DNA of 64,000 nt from VXNE01 sp965116625 (lineage in GTDB: Bacteria; Pseudomonadota; Gammaproteobacteria; Pseudomonadales; Azotimanducaceae), in contig OZ220717.1 in NCBI GenBank assembly GCA_965116625.1, positions 2,976,001-3,040,000 on the forward strand, in the 5' to 3' direction. The notes under the pieces were generated by a model that had not been told where the DNA came from, did not search any database, and saw only the letters and a list, made by a program, of their open reading frames with translations. The stretch's first letter is position 1, and each line of letters begins with the position of its first letter. Positions 35,464 through 44,708 of this stretch are shown here, piece by piece. Position numbers and translations under genes: made by a program.

Positions 35464-36102
35464 ATGCAGAGTTTCGACATCCACCGGGGATTGGTCGCGC
35501 CCATGGACAGGGCGAACGTCGATACGGACCAGATCATCCCGAAACAGTTCCTCAAATCGATCCGGCGCACCGGCTTCGGAGACAACCTGTTCGATGCATG
35601 GCGCTATCTCGACGAAGGCGACATCGGCAAGACCCAGAACGAACGGCAGTTGAACCCGGACTTTGTTCTCAATGCCGCGCGCTACCAGGGCGCCAGCCTA
35701 CTCATCGCGCGGGACAACTTCGGATGCGGGTCCAGCCGCGAACATGCGGTATGGGCCCTGATGGAATACGGCTTTCGCTGTGTCATCGCGCCGAGTTTCG
35801 CGGACATCTTCTTCACCAATAGCGCCAACAACGGGTTGCTGCTGATCGTGCTCGACCCCGACGCGATCGATTCGCTGTTCGAGCGTGTCGCGTCGCCCGG
35901 GTTCGAGCTCACGGTGGATTTGCCGGGCCAGCGCGTGACTTCGGACGACGGGGCATCCTGGACGTTCGACATCGACGCCGAACGCAAGCAGCGGTTGTTG
36001 AGCGGCCTGGACGACATCGGGCTGACGCTCGCGTGCGCGGCAGCGATTCGCGAGTTCGAAGCGCAACACAGGCAGCGTGCGCCGTGGGTGTTTCGGACAT
36101 GA
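35464..36102 (+). CDS. leuD: 3-isopropylmalate dehydratase small subunit
   Basis: 212-residue swivel subunit pairing with LeuC. Typical segments: APMDRANVDTDQIIPKQFLK, RDNFGCGSSREHAVWAL, and PSFADIFFTNSANNGLL. It starts at ATG 35464, 11 bp after leuC, and overlaps leuB by 4 bp. Confidence 0.97.
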   Translation: MQSFDIHRGLVAPMDRANVDTDQIIPKQFLKSIRRTGFGDNLFDAWRYLDEGDIGKTQNERQLNPDFVLNAARYQGASLLIARDNFGCGSSREHAVWALMEYGFRCVIAPSFADIFFTNSANNGLLLIVLDPDAIDSLFERVASPGFELTVDLPGQRVTSDDGASWTFDIDAERKQRLLSGLDDIGLTLACAAAIREFEAQHRQRAPWVFRT

Positions 36103-37202
36103 GCGCGAATGTCCTGGTGCTGCCTGGAGACGGCATTGGCGCAGAGATCATGCCCCACGTGGTTCGGGTGCTGGAGCAGGTGGATACCGCGATCGACTTC
36201 GAATACGCGGAGGTGGGCGGAATCGCCATCGACCGCTACGGAGATCCGCTTCCGCCCGATGCGCTCGAGGCGGCGAAAAAGGCGGATGCCGTGTTGCTCG
36301 GCGCCGTCGGCGGTCCGAAGTGGGACGACCTGCCGATGGACCAGCGTCCGGAGAAAGCCCTGCTCGGCTTGCGGTCCGGTCTTGACGTGTTCGCCAACCT
36401 GCGTCCGGCGATCCTGTTCGAGCCCCTGGCGCAGGCTTCGTCCCTGAAGACGGAACTCGTCGCCGGGCTCGACATCCTGATCGTGCGTGAACTGACCGGC
36501 GGCATCTATTTCGGCGAGCCGCGCGGGGTCGAGGTGGGCAACCGCGGCAGGAGAGGGTTCAATACGCTGGTATACGATGAGCGTGAAATAGAACGGATCG
36601 CGCGCGTCGCGTTCGATCTCGCGCGCAAGCGCCGGCAGCAGGTGACCTCGGTGGACAAGGCCAACATACTGGAAGTGACCCAGCTCTGGCGCGATGTCGT
36701 CTGCGAGGTGGCGCGTGACTACCCCGACGTGGAGCTGTCGCACATGTATGTCGACAATGCCGGGATGCAGCTCGTGCGGGAGCCGAAACAGTTCGACGTG
36801 GTCGTCACCGGGAACATGTTCGGCGACATTCTCTCGGATGTCGCCGCCATGCTGACGGGATCCCTCGGCATGTTGCCCTCGGCGTCGCTCAACGCCGGCG
36901 ATCAGGGCATGTATGAACCGGTGCACGGGACCGCCCCCGACATCGCCGGACGCAATATCGCGAACCCGCTCGCCACCATCATGTCGGCGGCCATGATGCT
37001 GCGATACAGCCTCGATGCGCCAGCCGCGGCGGATCGCGTCGAAGCGGCGGTGGCCACCGTGCTGGATGACGGGTTGCGCACCGCTGACATTCTTCCCGAG
37101 GGTGGCGGGGAGCATCTCCGGCGCGTCGGCACCGACGAGATGGCCGATGCGGTGATCGCCGCACTGGTCGGCGACGCTGGCATTGGCCATCCAGACCGGT
37201 AG
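36099..37202 (+). CDS. leuB: 3-isopropylmalate dehydrogenase
   Basis: 367-residue NAD-dependent oxidative decarboxylase giving 2-oxoisocaproate. LPGDGIGAEIMP, LLGAVGGPKWDD, RELTGGIYFG with the catalytic tyrosine region, SVDKANILEVTQLWR, and GNMFGDILSD plus GSLGMLPSAS are all present. The ATG at 36099 overlaps the leuD stop. Normal length. Confidence 0.97.
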   Translation: MSANVLVLPGDGIGAEIMPHVVRVLEQVDTAIDFEYAEVGGIAIDRYGDPLPPDALEAAKKADAVLLGAVGGPKWDDLPMDQRPEKALLGLRSGLDVFANLRPAILFEPLAQASSLKTELVAGLDILIVRELTGGIYFGEPRGVEVGNRGRRGFNTLVYDEREIERIARVAFDLARKRRQQVTSVDKANILEVTQLWRDVVCEVARDYPDVELSHMYVDNAGMQLVREPKQFDVVVTGNMFGDILSDVAAMLTGSLGMLPSASLNAGDQGMYEPVHGTAPDIAGRNIANPLATIMSAAMMLRYSLDAPAAADRVEAAVATVLDDGLRTADILPEGGGEHLRRVGTDEMADAVIAALVGDAGIGHPDR

Positions 37203-37210
37203 AAGATCGA

Positions 37211-38233
37211 ATGGAAAAGGTTAACGTTGCCATCGCCGGCGCCACGGGGGCCGTAGGAGAGGTGATTCGGGAAGTACTCGAAGAGCGCGGCTTTCCGGTG
37301 GATCGCCTGGTGTTGCTCGCCAGCCCGCGCTCGGCCGGCCGGCGGCTGCAGTACTGCGGCAGGTCGCATCGGGTCGAGGTGCTTGACGAGTTCGACTTCG
37401 AGGACATCCAGATTGGCCTCTTCTCCGCCGGCGGGCCGGTCAGCGGGGAGCATGCGCCGCGCGCTGCCGAGGCCGGCGCGGTCGTCATCGACAATACCTC
37501 CCGGTTCCGCTACGACGACGACGTGCCGCTTATCGTGCCCGAGGTCAACCCACACTCCATCGACGGGTATGCGGCGCGGGGCATCATAGCCAACCCCAAC
37601 TGCTCGACGATCCAGATGGTGGTGGCGCTGAAGCCGATTTACGATGCCGTGGGTATCTCGCGCATAAACGTGGCGACTTACCAGGCCGTGTCGGGTGCTG
37701 GTGCGCGCGGCGTGTCGGAACTCGCCAGCCAGACGGCCAACCTCCTGAACGGCAAGGATGCGGAGGCGGTCGTACACCCCGTGCAGATCGCTTTCAACGC
37801 GATTCCGCAGATCAATGATTTCCAGGAGAACGGCTACACCATCGAAGAGATGAAGATGGTCTGGGAGACGAAAAAGATTTTTGACGACGAGAACATCCGT
37901 GTGAATCCCACCTGCGTGCGGATTCCGGTGTTCTACGGCCACTCCGAGGCGGTGCATATCGAGACGCACGAGCAGATCTCGGCCGAGTGGGCGAAGGAAC
38001 TGCTGGCCGCCGCCGACGGCGTGACAGTGATCGACGAACGCGATGACGCCGGCTATCCCACCGCATTCGGGGATGCGGCCGGCCATGATTCGGTCTACGT
38101 GGGCCGGATTCGAGAGGACATTTCTCACCCGAATGGACTGAATCTATGGATAGTCTCAGACAATGTGCGAAAGGGCGCCGCGCTGAACAGCGTCCAGATC
38201 GCAGAACACCTGTTGCCGAAGCTGGCGGCATAG
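37211..38233 (+). CDS. asd: Aspartate-semialdehyde dehydrogenase
   Basis: 340-residue enzyme reducing aspartyl phosphate to the semialdehyde for Lys, Met, Thr and diaminopimelate synthesis. NAD(P)-binding GATGAVGEVI lies at the N-terminus; the catalytic cysteine is in NPNCSTIQ, the histidine probably in FYGHSEAVH. The leuCDB-asd order is known in pseudomonads and relatives. It is 8 bp after leuB. Confidence 0.96.
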   Translation: MEKVNVAIAGATGAVGEVIREVLEERGFPVDRLVLLASPRSAGRRLQYCGRSHRVEVLDEFDFEDIQIGLFSAGGPVSGEHAPRAAEAGAVVIDNTSRFRYDDDVPLIVPEVNPHSIDGYAARGIIANPNCSTIQMVVALKPIYDAVGISRINVATYQAVSGAGARGVSELASQTANLLNGKDAEAVVHPVQIAFNAIPQINDFQENGYTIEEMKMVWETKKIFDDENIRVNPTCVRIPVFYGHSEAVHIETHEQISAEWAKELLAAADGVTVIDERDDAGYPTAFGDAAGHDSVYVGRIREDISHPNGLNLWIVSDNVRKGAALNSVQIAEHLLPKLAA

Positions 38234-38280
38234 CGGCCTGCGCCAAGGAACGGCGCGCAGCGGGCGGCATCGCTCCCGCG

Positions 38281-39237
38281 ATGCGGCCAGCGGTGTGGCT
38301 GGGCGTGCTGCTATGCATCGCCACCTGGCAGTCCGCATTCGCGGAAGAAGCACCCGCGGACGCGGACCCGGCGAGCGCCGACTCGGCGGACGCAGAAGAG
38401 ATGTACGGGCCGACAACGCGGAACGATACGCTCTGGTCCATCGCAAGGGCGGTCCGGCCGCCCGGCATGTCGCTGGCGGAGACGGTTTCTGCCCTGCAAA
38501 GCATGAACCCGCATGCCTTCGTCGAGGGTGACCCGAACGTGCTGATGCGGGGCGTGATGCTCCACGTACCTACGTCCGCAGCGGCGGTCGAGACCCCAAT
38601 GGACGACGCGGCGCCGGAACCGGCCCTTTCCGCCGACGAGCCTCCGCAGGAGGTCTCGTTTCGGGATGTGGTGCCCCTGCCCGAACAAGGCGGCACGGAC
38701 GCCGAGAACCTGGCGATGCGCAACGCGGAGCTGGAAACACGCCTGGAGATGGTCCAGGTGGAACTCGACGTGGCGACGGACAAGATCCTGGCCCTCGAGA
38801 GCCAGATCTCGACGATGCGGCGCCGTCTGAACGAGAGCCAGGAGCGGGAGGCCGCCCTGCAAACCACGGCTGCGGCAGATGCTCCGGAGGTCCCGACCAA
38901 CGTGATCATGGGCGTCATCCTCGCGGTGCTGCTCGTTGGTGCGGTGGTGATCGTTTTTGCCAGGAGCCGGCGGGCAAGCCGGGCGGACACCGGGGAATCG
39001 CCGCAGCGGCCGCTTGGCGCACGGCGGGTCGGCGCCGGGAGGCGCGCGCCCGAGCCGGAGCGGGATGCGGACCCGGACCCCGATGAGATCGGCCCCGAGA
39101 CCAAGCTCAACCTGGCGCGCGCCCTCCTGGACCTGGGGCGCACGGACCAGGCCCGCGAAGTCTTGAGGGAAGTGATGGCCCAGGGGACCGATGACGAATC
39201 ACGCGAAGCGGCACAGCTCCTCCAACAGTTGGAGTAA
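38281..39237 (+). CDS. fimV: FimV-like inner-membrane protein with LysM-like and TPR-like domains
   Basis: 318-residue short member of the FimV family. It has a signal peptide (about 1-21, ending AFA), a periplasmic LysM-like/FimV N-terminal domain (42-100, YGPTTRNDTLWSIA to RGVMLHVPT), a coiled coil (about 140-190), one membrane helix (about 205-225, NVIMGVILAVLLVGAVVIVF), and a C-terminal cytoplasmic FimV domain (KLNLARALLDLGRTDQAREV). In Pseudomonas FimV promotes pole assembly and twitching. This copy is much shorter than the roughly 900-residue type. ATG 38281 was chosen for the signal peptide. Confidence 0.85.
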   Translation: MRPAVWLGVLLCIATWQSAFAEEAPADADPASADSADAEEMYGPTTRNDTLWSIARAVRPPGMSLAETVSALQSMNPHAFVEGDPNVLMRGVMLHVPTSAAAVETPMDDAAPEPALSADEPPQEVSFRDVVPLPEQGGTDAENLAMRNAELETRLEMVQVELDVATDKILALESQISTMRRRLNESQEREAALQTTAAADAPEVPTNVIMGVILAVLLVGAVVIVFARSRRASRADTGESPQRPLGARRVGAGRRAPEPERDADPDPDEIGPETKLNLARALLDLGRTDQAREVLREVMAQGTDDESREAAQLLQQLE

Positions 39238-39249
39238 CAGCGGCCACGC

Positions 39250-40029
39250 GTGATCATCGCACTGGGACTCGAGTACGACGGCGGCGCCTTCCACGGCTTC
39301 CAGGCGCAACGGGGCGTTCCGACGGTCCAGGAAACCCTGGAGGCGGCGCTCTCGGAGATCGCTGGGGAATCGGTCCGCGTCACTGCCGCCGGACGGACGG
39401 ATGCCGGCGTGCACGCGACGCAGCAGGTGGTGAGTTTCCCTACCGATGCCGAGCGACCCCTCGAAGCCTGGCGCCGGGGGGTCAATTCGCTCGTGGACGG
39501 CGCGGTTTCAGTCACCTGGTCGCGCCGCGCGGCGAACGGATTCAATGCGCGTTTCGATGCCCTGGAACGCCGCTACGTCTACATCTTTCTCGAGTCGGAG
39601 ACGGCGCCCGCGCTGCTGCGCGGAAAGGTGGCCTGGTCCCGGGAACGCCTGGACGAGACAGCCATGTCCAGGGCGTCCCGGTGCCTGCTCGGCGAGCAGG
39701 ACTTCAGTTCGTTCCGGGCTGCGGGATGCCAGTCGAGCACCCCTTACCGTTGCGTGCGTTCGGCCAGCGTGTACCGTCGCGGCCGCCAGGTTGTCCTGGA
39801 CATCGCCGCGAATGCGTTTCTCCTGCGTATGGTGCGGAATATCGCCGGCAGCCTGCGTCGCGTTGGCCTTGGGCAGGAAGATGCAGGATACCTGGCGCGG
39901 TTGCTTGCGGGCCGGGACAGAACCAGCGCGGCGCCGACGGCGGCGGCGGAAGGCCTCTACCTCGTGCGTGTCAGCTACGCGGATTTCGATGTCGCCTATC
40001 GTCCGCCGCCGACGCTGGAATCCGCCTGA
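39250..40029 (+). CDS. truA: tRNA pseudouridine(38-40) synthase TruA
   Basis: 259-residue enzyme isomerising uridines 38-40 in the tRNA anticodon stem. The catalytic aspartate is in AAGRTDAGVHATQQV; YDGGAFHGFQAQ opens the protein and NAFLLRMVRNIAGSL is conserved. GTG 39250 start. It stands between fimV and trpF, the classical order. Confidence 0.95.
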   Translation: MIIALGLEYDGGAFHGFQAQRGVPTVQETLEAALSEIAGESVRVTAAGRTDAGVHATQQVVSFPTDAERPLEAWRRGVNSLVDGAVSVTWSRRAANGFNARFDALERRYVYIFLESETAPALLRGKVAWSRERLDETAMSRASRCLLGEQDFSSFRAAGCQSSTPYRCVRSASVYRRGRQVVLDIAANAFLLRMVRNIAGSLRRVGLGQEDAGYLARLLAGRDRTSAAPTAAAEGLYLVRVSYADFDVAYRPPPTLESA

Positions 40030-40060
40030 CGTAGAATCAACGGTTTCGCCGGGTGAATGC

Positions 40061-40693
40061 GTGGTGCGCGTAAGGGCCAAGATCTGCGGGATTACTACCG
40101 TACGCGATGCCGCGGTTGCGGCGGCCGCGGGGTGTGACGCCATCGGCATCAACTTCTACCCGGGAAGCCCGAGGTGCGTTTCGGCGCCCCTCGCGCGGGA
40201 CATTGCCGCCTCGCTGCCGCCGTTTGTCACCCCGGTCGGAATATTCGTGGACGCTGAGCCGGAGCGGATCGAGGCGATACTGCGTGACGTGCCCCTGGGT
40301 CTCCTGCAGTTCAACGGCGACGAAGCGCCGGCGGCGTGCGAGCGGTTCGGCGTGCCGTACGCCAAGGCGATTAGCGTCCGGAAACCCCTCGACGTCACGG
40401 CTCTGGAGCAGCACTATGGCACCGCGGCCGCATTCCTGCTCGATACATTCGATCCGGTGGCCCGCGGAGGCACCGGCCGGACTTTCGACTGGTCGCTTTG
40501 GCCGGCGAAAGCGATCAAACCCCTGGTGCTTGCCGGGGGGCTGACCCCGGACAACGTCTGCGACGCGATTCGCAGGTTGCGTCCCTACGGCGTCGATGTC
40601 AGCAGCGGCGTCGAGAACGAGACAAAGGGCGTGAAGAGCCCGGAGAAAGTACGCGCGTTCATGGACGAGGTAAGGCGTGGCGGGAACGAATAA
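40061..40693 (+). CDS. trpF: Phosphoribosylanthranilate isomerase
   Basis: 210-residue TIM-barrel enzyme of tryptophan synthesis. KICGIT with the catalytic cysteine at the N-terminus, GINFYPGSPR, LLQFNGDE, the catalytic aspartate in LLDTFDP, and the phosphate-binding LAGGLTPDNV and DVSSGVE. Start GTG 40061 (GTG 40064 also possible). It overlaps trpB by 17 bp. Confidence 0.95.
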   Translation: MVRVRAKICGITTVRDAAVAAAAGCDAIGINFYPGSPRCVSAPLARDIAASLPPFVTPVGIFVDAEPERIEAILRDVPLGLLQFNGDEAPAACERFGVPYAKAISVRKPLDVTALEQHYGTAAAFLLDTFDPVARGGTGRTFDWSLWPAKAIKPLVLAGGLTPDNVCDAIRRLRPYGVDVSSGVENETKGVKSPEKVRAFMDEVRRGGNE

Positions 40694-41891
40694 GAGGCCC
40701 TATCGCGAACCCCGGTGGGGAGGGCGGTTCGGCCCCTACGGCGGCCGATTCGTCTCGGAAACGCTGGTGTACGCGCTGGATCAACTGACCACGCTCTACG
40801 ATAGGCTGAAGGACGACGGCGAGTTCCGGCGGGAACTCGACCGCGACCTCGCGAGCTACGTGGGCAGACCGACGCCACTGTACCTGGCAGAACGACTTAC
40901 CGCAGAACTGGGCGGCGCGAAGATCTACCTGAAGCGCGAGGATCTCAATCACACGGGCGCGCACAAGATCAACAACACCGTGGGTCAGGCCCTGCTGGCG
41001 AAACGCATGGGCAAGCCGCGCATCATCGCGGAGACCGGGGCAGGGCAGCACGGCGTCGCCACCGCGACGGTCGCGGCGCGCATCGGCCTCGAATGTCGCG
41101 TCTACATGGGTTCGGAAGACATCACCCGGCAAAGCGCCAACGTCTATCGCATGAAGATGCTCGGGGCTGAGGTCGTCCCGGTCGAATCCGGATCCAGAAC
41201 GCTGAAGGACGCGATGAACGAAGCGATGCGGGACTGGGTCACCAATGTCGACACGACCCACTACATCATCGGCAGCGTCGCGGGGCCGCATCCGTATCCC
41301 ATGATGGTGCGGGACTTCCAGGCGGTGATCGGCCGGGAGGCCCGTGCGCAGTGCCTGGAACTCGAAGGTCGCCTGCCGGACCTGCTGGTGGCGTGCATCG
41401 GCGGCGGTTCCAACGCGATGGGACTGTTCTATCCCTTCGTGGATGACGAGAGCGTCGACATGGTGGGCGTGGAGGCGGCGGGACTTGGCCTCTCCACCGA
41501 ACGGCATGCGGCACCGCTCAACGCGGGAACCCCGGGGGTCCTGCACGGCCAGCACACCTACCTGATGCAGGACGATGACGGCCAGATCATGCAGACCCAC
41601 TCGATTTCGGCCGGGCTCGACTACCCCGGCGTCGGGCCGGAACATGCCTACTGGAAGGACATCGGCCGCGCACGCTATACCGCGGTCACGGACGACGAGG
41701 CGCTGGAGGCGTTCCGGTTGCTGAACCGGACCGAAGGCATCCTGCCCGCGCTGGAGTCGAGCCACGCAGTGGCCTGGGTCGCGCGGCAAGCGCCGAACAT
41801 GGCCGCTGCCGACATCGTCATCGTGAATCTCTCCGGCCGCGGCGACAAGGACATCAACACCGTGGCCGAACTCGACGGTATCGGCCTGTGA
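40677..41891 (+). CDS. trpB: Tryptophan synthase beta chain
   Basis: 404-residue PLP enzyme condensing indole with serine. The PLP lysine is in NHTGAHKINN, followed by ETGAGQHGVATATV, the phosphate loop GGGSNAMG, and SGRGDKD near the C-terminus. GTG 40677 lies inside the end of trpF. It overlaps trpA by 4 bp (GTGA). Confidence 0.97.
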   Translation: MAGTNKRPYREPRWGGRFGPYGGRFVSETLVYALDQLTTLYDRLKDDGEFRRELDRDLASYVGRPTPLYLAERLTAELGGAKIYLKREDLNHTGAHKINNTVGQALLAKRMGKPRIIAETGAGQHGVATATVAARIGLECRVYMGSEDITRQSANVYRMKMLGAEVVPVESGSRTLKDAMNEAMRDWVTNVDTTHYIIGSVAGPHPYPMMVRDFQAVIGREARAQCLELEGRLPDLLVACIGGGSNAMGLFYPFVDDESVDMVGVEAAGLGLSTERHAAPLNAGTPGVLHGQHTYLMQDDDGQIMQTHSISAGLDYPGVGPEHAYWKDIGRARYTAVTDDEALEAFRLLNRTEGILPALESSHAVAWVARQAPNMAAADIVIVNLSGRGDKDINTVAELDGIGL

Positions 41892-42694
41892 GCAGGCTGG
41901 CCCCAACGCTGGCTGCGCGTGTTGCCGGCGGCACAAAGGCGTTGACGACCTTCATCACCGCCGGAGACCCCGGCCCGGAAGCCACCGTGCCCGCACTGCA
42001 GGCCCTGGTGCGGGGCGGTGCGGACATCGTCGAACTCGGCGTGCCGTTCTCGGACCCGGAGGCCGAAGGGCCGTCGATCCAGCGATCGTCCGAACGTGCC
42101 CTCGCGAACGGGGTGACGCTCGCGTCCGTTCTGGACATGACCCGGGAGTTCCGGAACTGGAATGACGCGACGCCGGTGGTGCTCATGGGATACCTGAACA
42201 GCGTCATGCGCATGGGATACGACGAGTTTGCCGGCCGCGCCCGGGAAGCCGGCGTGGACGGTCTCATCGTCGTTAACCTGCCGCCCGAAGAGGCCGCCGA
42301 AGCGCAGGAATCGTTGGCTCGCCAGGGCATCGACCTGATCTTCCTGGTGGCGCCCACGACATCCCTGGTGCGGGCCGTGCAGATAACGGAGCGCGCCCGC
42401 GGCTTCATCTACTACGTGTCACTGAAAGGTGTGACCGGTGCGCGCCATCTCGACACGATCGATGTCGAACGCAACCTCTGGACGTTGCGGAAAGTAACTG
42501 ACCTGCCCATTCAGGTGGGCTTCGGCATAAGGGATGCGGAGTCGGCCCGTGCCGTGGCCCGGGTAGCCGACGGCATAGTCGTGGGAAGCCTGCTGGTGGA
42601 CGTCATGGGAGACCGCCGGGACGATCCGGCCAGCATCCCGGCTGCGCTTGAGAAGCAAGTGGCCCTGTTGCGGGAGGCCATAGACACGTTGTGA
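41888..42694 (+). CDS. trpA: Tryptophan synthase alpha chain, with Glu at the catalytic Asp60 position
   Basis: 268-residue TIM-barrel subunit cleaving indole-3-glycerol phosphate and passing indole to TrpB. The catalytic Glu49 is present (VELGVPFSDP), but the residue aligned with Asp60 of the Salmonella/E. coli enzyme is Glu (PEAEGPSIQ instead of the usual PLADGPTIQ). The phosphate-binding region VGFGIRDAESA is normal. No other lesion is seen, so the protein is probably functional with a conservative exchange. GTG start overlapping trpB. Confidence 0.93.
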   Translation: MSRLAPTLAARVAGGTKALTTFITAGDPGPEATVPALQALVRGGADIVELGVPFSDPEAEGPSIQRSSERALANGVTLASVLDMTREFRNWNDATPVVLMGYLNSVMRMGYDEFAGRAREAGVDGLIVVNLPPEEAAEAQESLARQGIDLIFLVAPTTSLVRAVQITERARGFIYYVSLKGVTGARHLDTIDVERNLWTLRKVTDLPIQVGFGIRDAESARAVARVADGIVVGSLLVDVMGDRRDDPASIPAALEKQVALLREAIDTL

Positions 42695-42711
42695 AGACCG
42701 GGACACGGGAC

Positions 42712-42792
42712 GGGCGAAATAGCACGGGCGGGATGGGCGAAATAGCACTGGCGGGATGGGCGAAACAGTACGGGTGGGATGGGCGAAACAGT
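42712..42792 (+). repeat. 23-bp tandem repeat between trpA and folC
   Basis: Three and a half head-to-tail copies of a 23-bp unit of the form GGGCGAAATAGCACGGGCGG+GAT, starting at 42712, 42735, 42758 and 42781. Copies differ at a few bases (AAATAGCAC against AAACAGTAC). The third copy supplies the ATG used for folC. The period is not a multiple of three. No accD gene is present at this position. Confidence 0.88.
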
Positions 42793-44062
42793 GGGCCTGG
42801 GCGGGGCTGAATCACGTCGCGCCGGAAGGGAGGGCGCGGACCTCGCAGGCTGGCTGGACCGCATCGGCGTCGAACACCCGAAAACCGTGGTGCGGGGAGT
42901 CGGACACGTGGCGGAGGTGGCTGCCCGTGCCGGTCTCAATCCGCCAGCACCTGTCAACTTCGTGGTGGCTGGCACAAACGGAAAGGGCTCGACGGCGATT
43001 TTCCTGGAACGCCTGCTGCTGGCCTCGGGCCGGACCGTGGGGACCACGCTGTCGCCACACCTCGTGCGCTTCAACGAGCGTATCCGCGTCGATGGCATTG
43101 CAGTCGAAGACGAGGAGATCGTCGCCGCCTTCGAAGTCGTGGAGGCTGCCCGGCAAGGCGTGGCGCTCACCTACTTCGAATACGCGATCCTCGCGGCGTT
43201 CGGGGTTTTCCGCGAGCGCAAGGTCGACGTGTCGGTGCTTGAGGTGGGGCTCGGGGGACGTCTTGACGCGGTCAACGTCGTCGATGCGGATGTCGCGATC
43301 ATCACCAGCATCGGCCTTGAGCACCAGGACTACCTCGGCTCCGACGTCGAGGCCATCGGCGCGGAGAAAGCGGGAGTGATGCGCCGGGGACGGCCGTGCA
43401 TATTCGGTGCCTGCGAGATGCCGAACTCCGTTCGCGCGCGGGCAGCGGAACTTCGCGCACCCCTCGTTGCGAGCGGAGTCGACTATGCGCACGTGGTCGA
43501 CGGTTGCGGCTGGGATGTGAAGCTGGTCAATGGTCGGCGAGTAAGGGTCGGTGAACGCCCTAAGGTGGCGGCGGCCAATGCTGCGGCGGCGTTGCAGGCC
43601 CTGGCCATGATCGAGCCGGACTTCGACCAGGCCGCGGTTGCCGAGGCCTGCCGTGTTGCCACTATTCCGGGGCGCTTCGAACGCGTGGATGCCCGCGGCC
43701 GGCGGTGGATTCTCGATGTCGCACACAACCCGCATGCGGCGCGGTTCCTGCGCGAGAACCTGGACGGACGCATCGCCGTCGCGATTCTCGGCATGCTGGA
43801 AGACAAGGACCACGCCGGCGTCGCTACGGCTCTCGCCGGCCGCGTCGACCGCTGGGTGGTCACGGACAACATGGCGTCTCGGGGATTGAGGGCCTCGGAA
43901 CTGGGCAAACGGCTGCCCGTTCGACACACGCGAGAGCCTCGAATGCGGGACGCCATCGCGCATGCCGTATCTACTACGGAGGCAAACGATGGTATCCTCG
44001 TGCTCGGTTCGTTCGATACCGTGGCCCGTGCGCGACAAGAACTGATCCGTGCAACGTTCTAG
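42779..44062 (+). CDS. folC: Dihydrofolate/folylpolyglutamate synthase
   Basis: 427-residue Mur-ligase-like enzyme adding glutamate to dihydropteroate and folates. VVAGTNGKGSTAIFLERLLL is the P-loop, followed by TTLSPHLVRFNERI, EVGLGGRLDAVN and DVAHNPHAARF. The start is taken as ATG 42779, which lies inside a tandem repeat; the first 20 residues show no homology, so the true start may be downstream. Next gene is a SPOR protein, as usual. Confidence 0.93.
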   Translation: MGETVGLGGAESRRAGREGADLAGWLDRIGVEHPKTVVRGVGHVAEVAARAGLNPPAPVNFVVAGTNGKGSTAIFLERLLLASGRTVGTTLSPHLVRFNERIRVDGIAVEDEEIVAAFEVVEAARQGVALTYFEYAILAAFGVFRERKVDVSVLEVGLGGRLDAVNVVDADVAIITSIGLEHQDYLGSDVEAIGAEKAGVMRRGRPCIFGACEMPNSVRARAAELRAPLVASGVDYAHVVDGCGWDVKLVNGRRVRVGERPKVAAANAAAALQALAMIEPDFDQAAVAEACRVATIPGRFERVDARGRRWILDVAHNPHAARFLRENLDGRIAVAILGMLEDKDHAGVATALAGRVDRWVVTDNMASRGLRASELGKRLPVRHTREPRMRDAIAHAVSTTEANDGILVLGSFDTVARARQELIRATF

Positions 44063-44098
44063 CCCCCGATCTTTCGCGGTAACTCCCGGCTACGGCCA

Positions 44099-44659
44099 AT
44101 GCTGAGCGACCAGACCCGATACCGGGTTACCGGAACCATCTTTCTGGTCGCCCTGGCGGCGATCTTCTTCCCCATGCTCTTCGACGGTGACGGGCTCGAA
44201 CCGTTGGAATTGCCGCCGCTGGAGGAACAGCGCATTGACGTCAGTGCCGTGGAGGCGGTGCAGGACACGCCTGTCCCGGACTTCGCCTCGACCATCGCCG
44301 GGCGCGATGAAGTGCTGGCCGAAACAGACGCCGAGGGCTATCGGCTCGAGACCGGTGTGAAGATCGGTGAGCCGGTGCTTGCAGAAGAGGACGAGCCGCT
44401 CGAGATGCCGGCGGACGCGTGGGCCGTCCAGGTTGGCAGTTTCGCTGCGCATGAACGTGCCATTGCGTTGCGTGACCGGCTGCGCTCGGATGGCTATCAC
44501 GTGCTGGTATCGCAATTGAAAAAGGCGGACCAGCGGCCGGAAAAACTGACGCGCGTCGCCGTTGGTCCAATGATTGACCGGGAAGATGCGGATCGCCTCA
44601 AGTCGGAGCTGTCAGACCGCTATGGCGTCAATGCCATGGTGGTCAAGTTCGGATATTGA
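44099..44659 (+). CDS. SPOR domain protein (DedD-like)
   Basis: 186-residue bitopic membrane protein: a short cytoplasmic tail, one helix (about residues 9-27, VTGTIFLVALAAIFFPMLF), an acidic linker, and a C-terminal SPOR domain (AWAVQVGSFAAHERAIALRD to NAMVVKFGY) binding denuded septal peptidoglycan. Position between folC and cvpA corresponds to dedD of E. coli, a cell-division protein. Confidence 0.9.
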   Translation: MLSDQTRYRVTGTIFLVALAAIFFPMLFDGDGLEPLELPPLEEQRIDVSAVEAVQDTPVPDFASTIAGRDEVLAETDAEGYRLETGVKIGEPVLAEEDEPLEMPADAWAVQVGSFAAHERAIALRDRLRSDGYHVLVSQLKKADQRPEKLTRVAVGPMIDREDADRLKSELSDRYGVNAMVVKFGY

Positions 44660-44708
44660 TGGGAATGGCCTTTGGCAACACAGACGCCGCCCACCGCAGG
44701 GCACAGCC

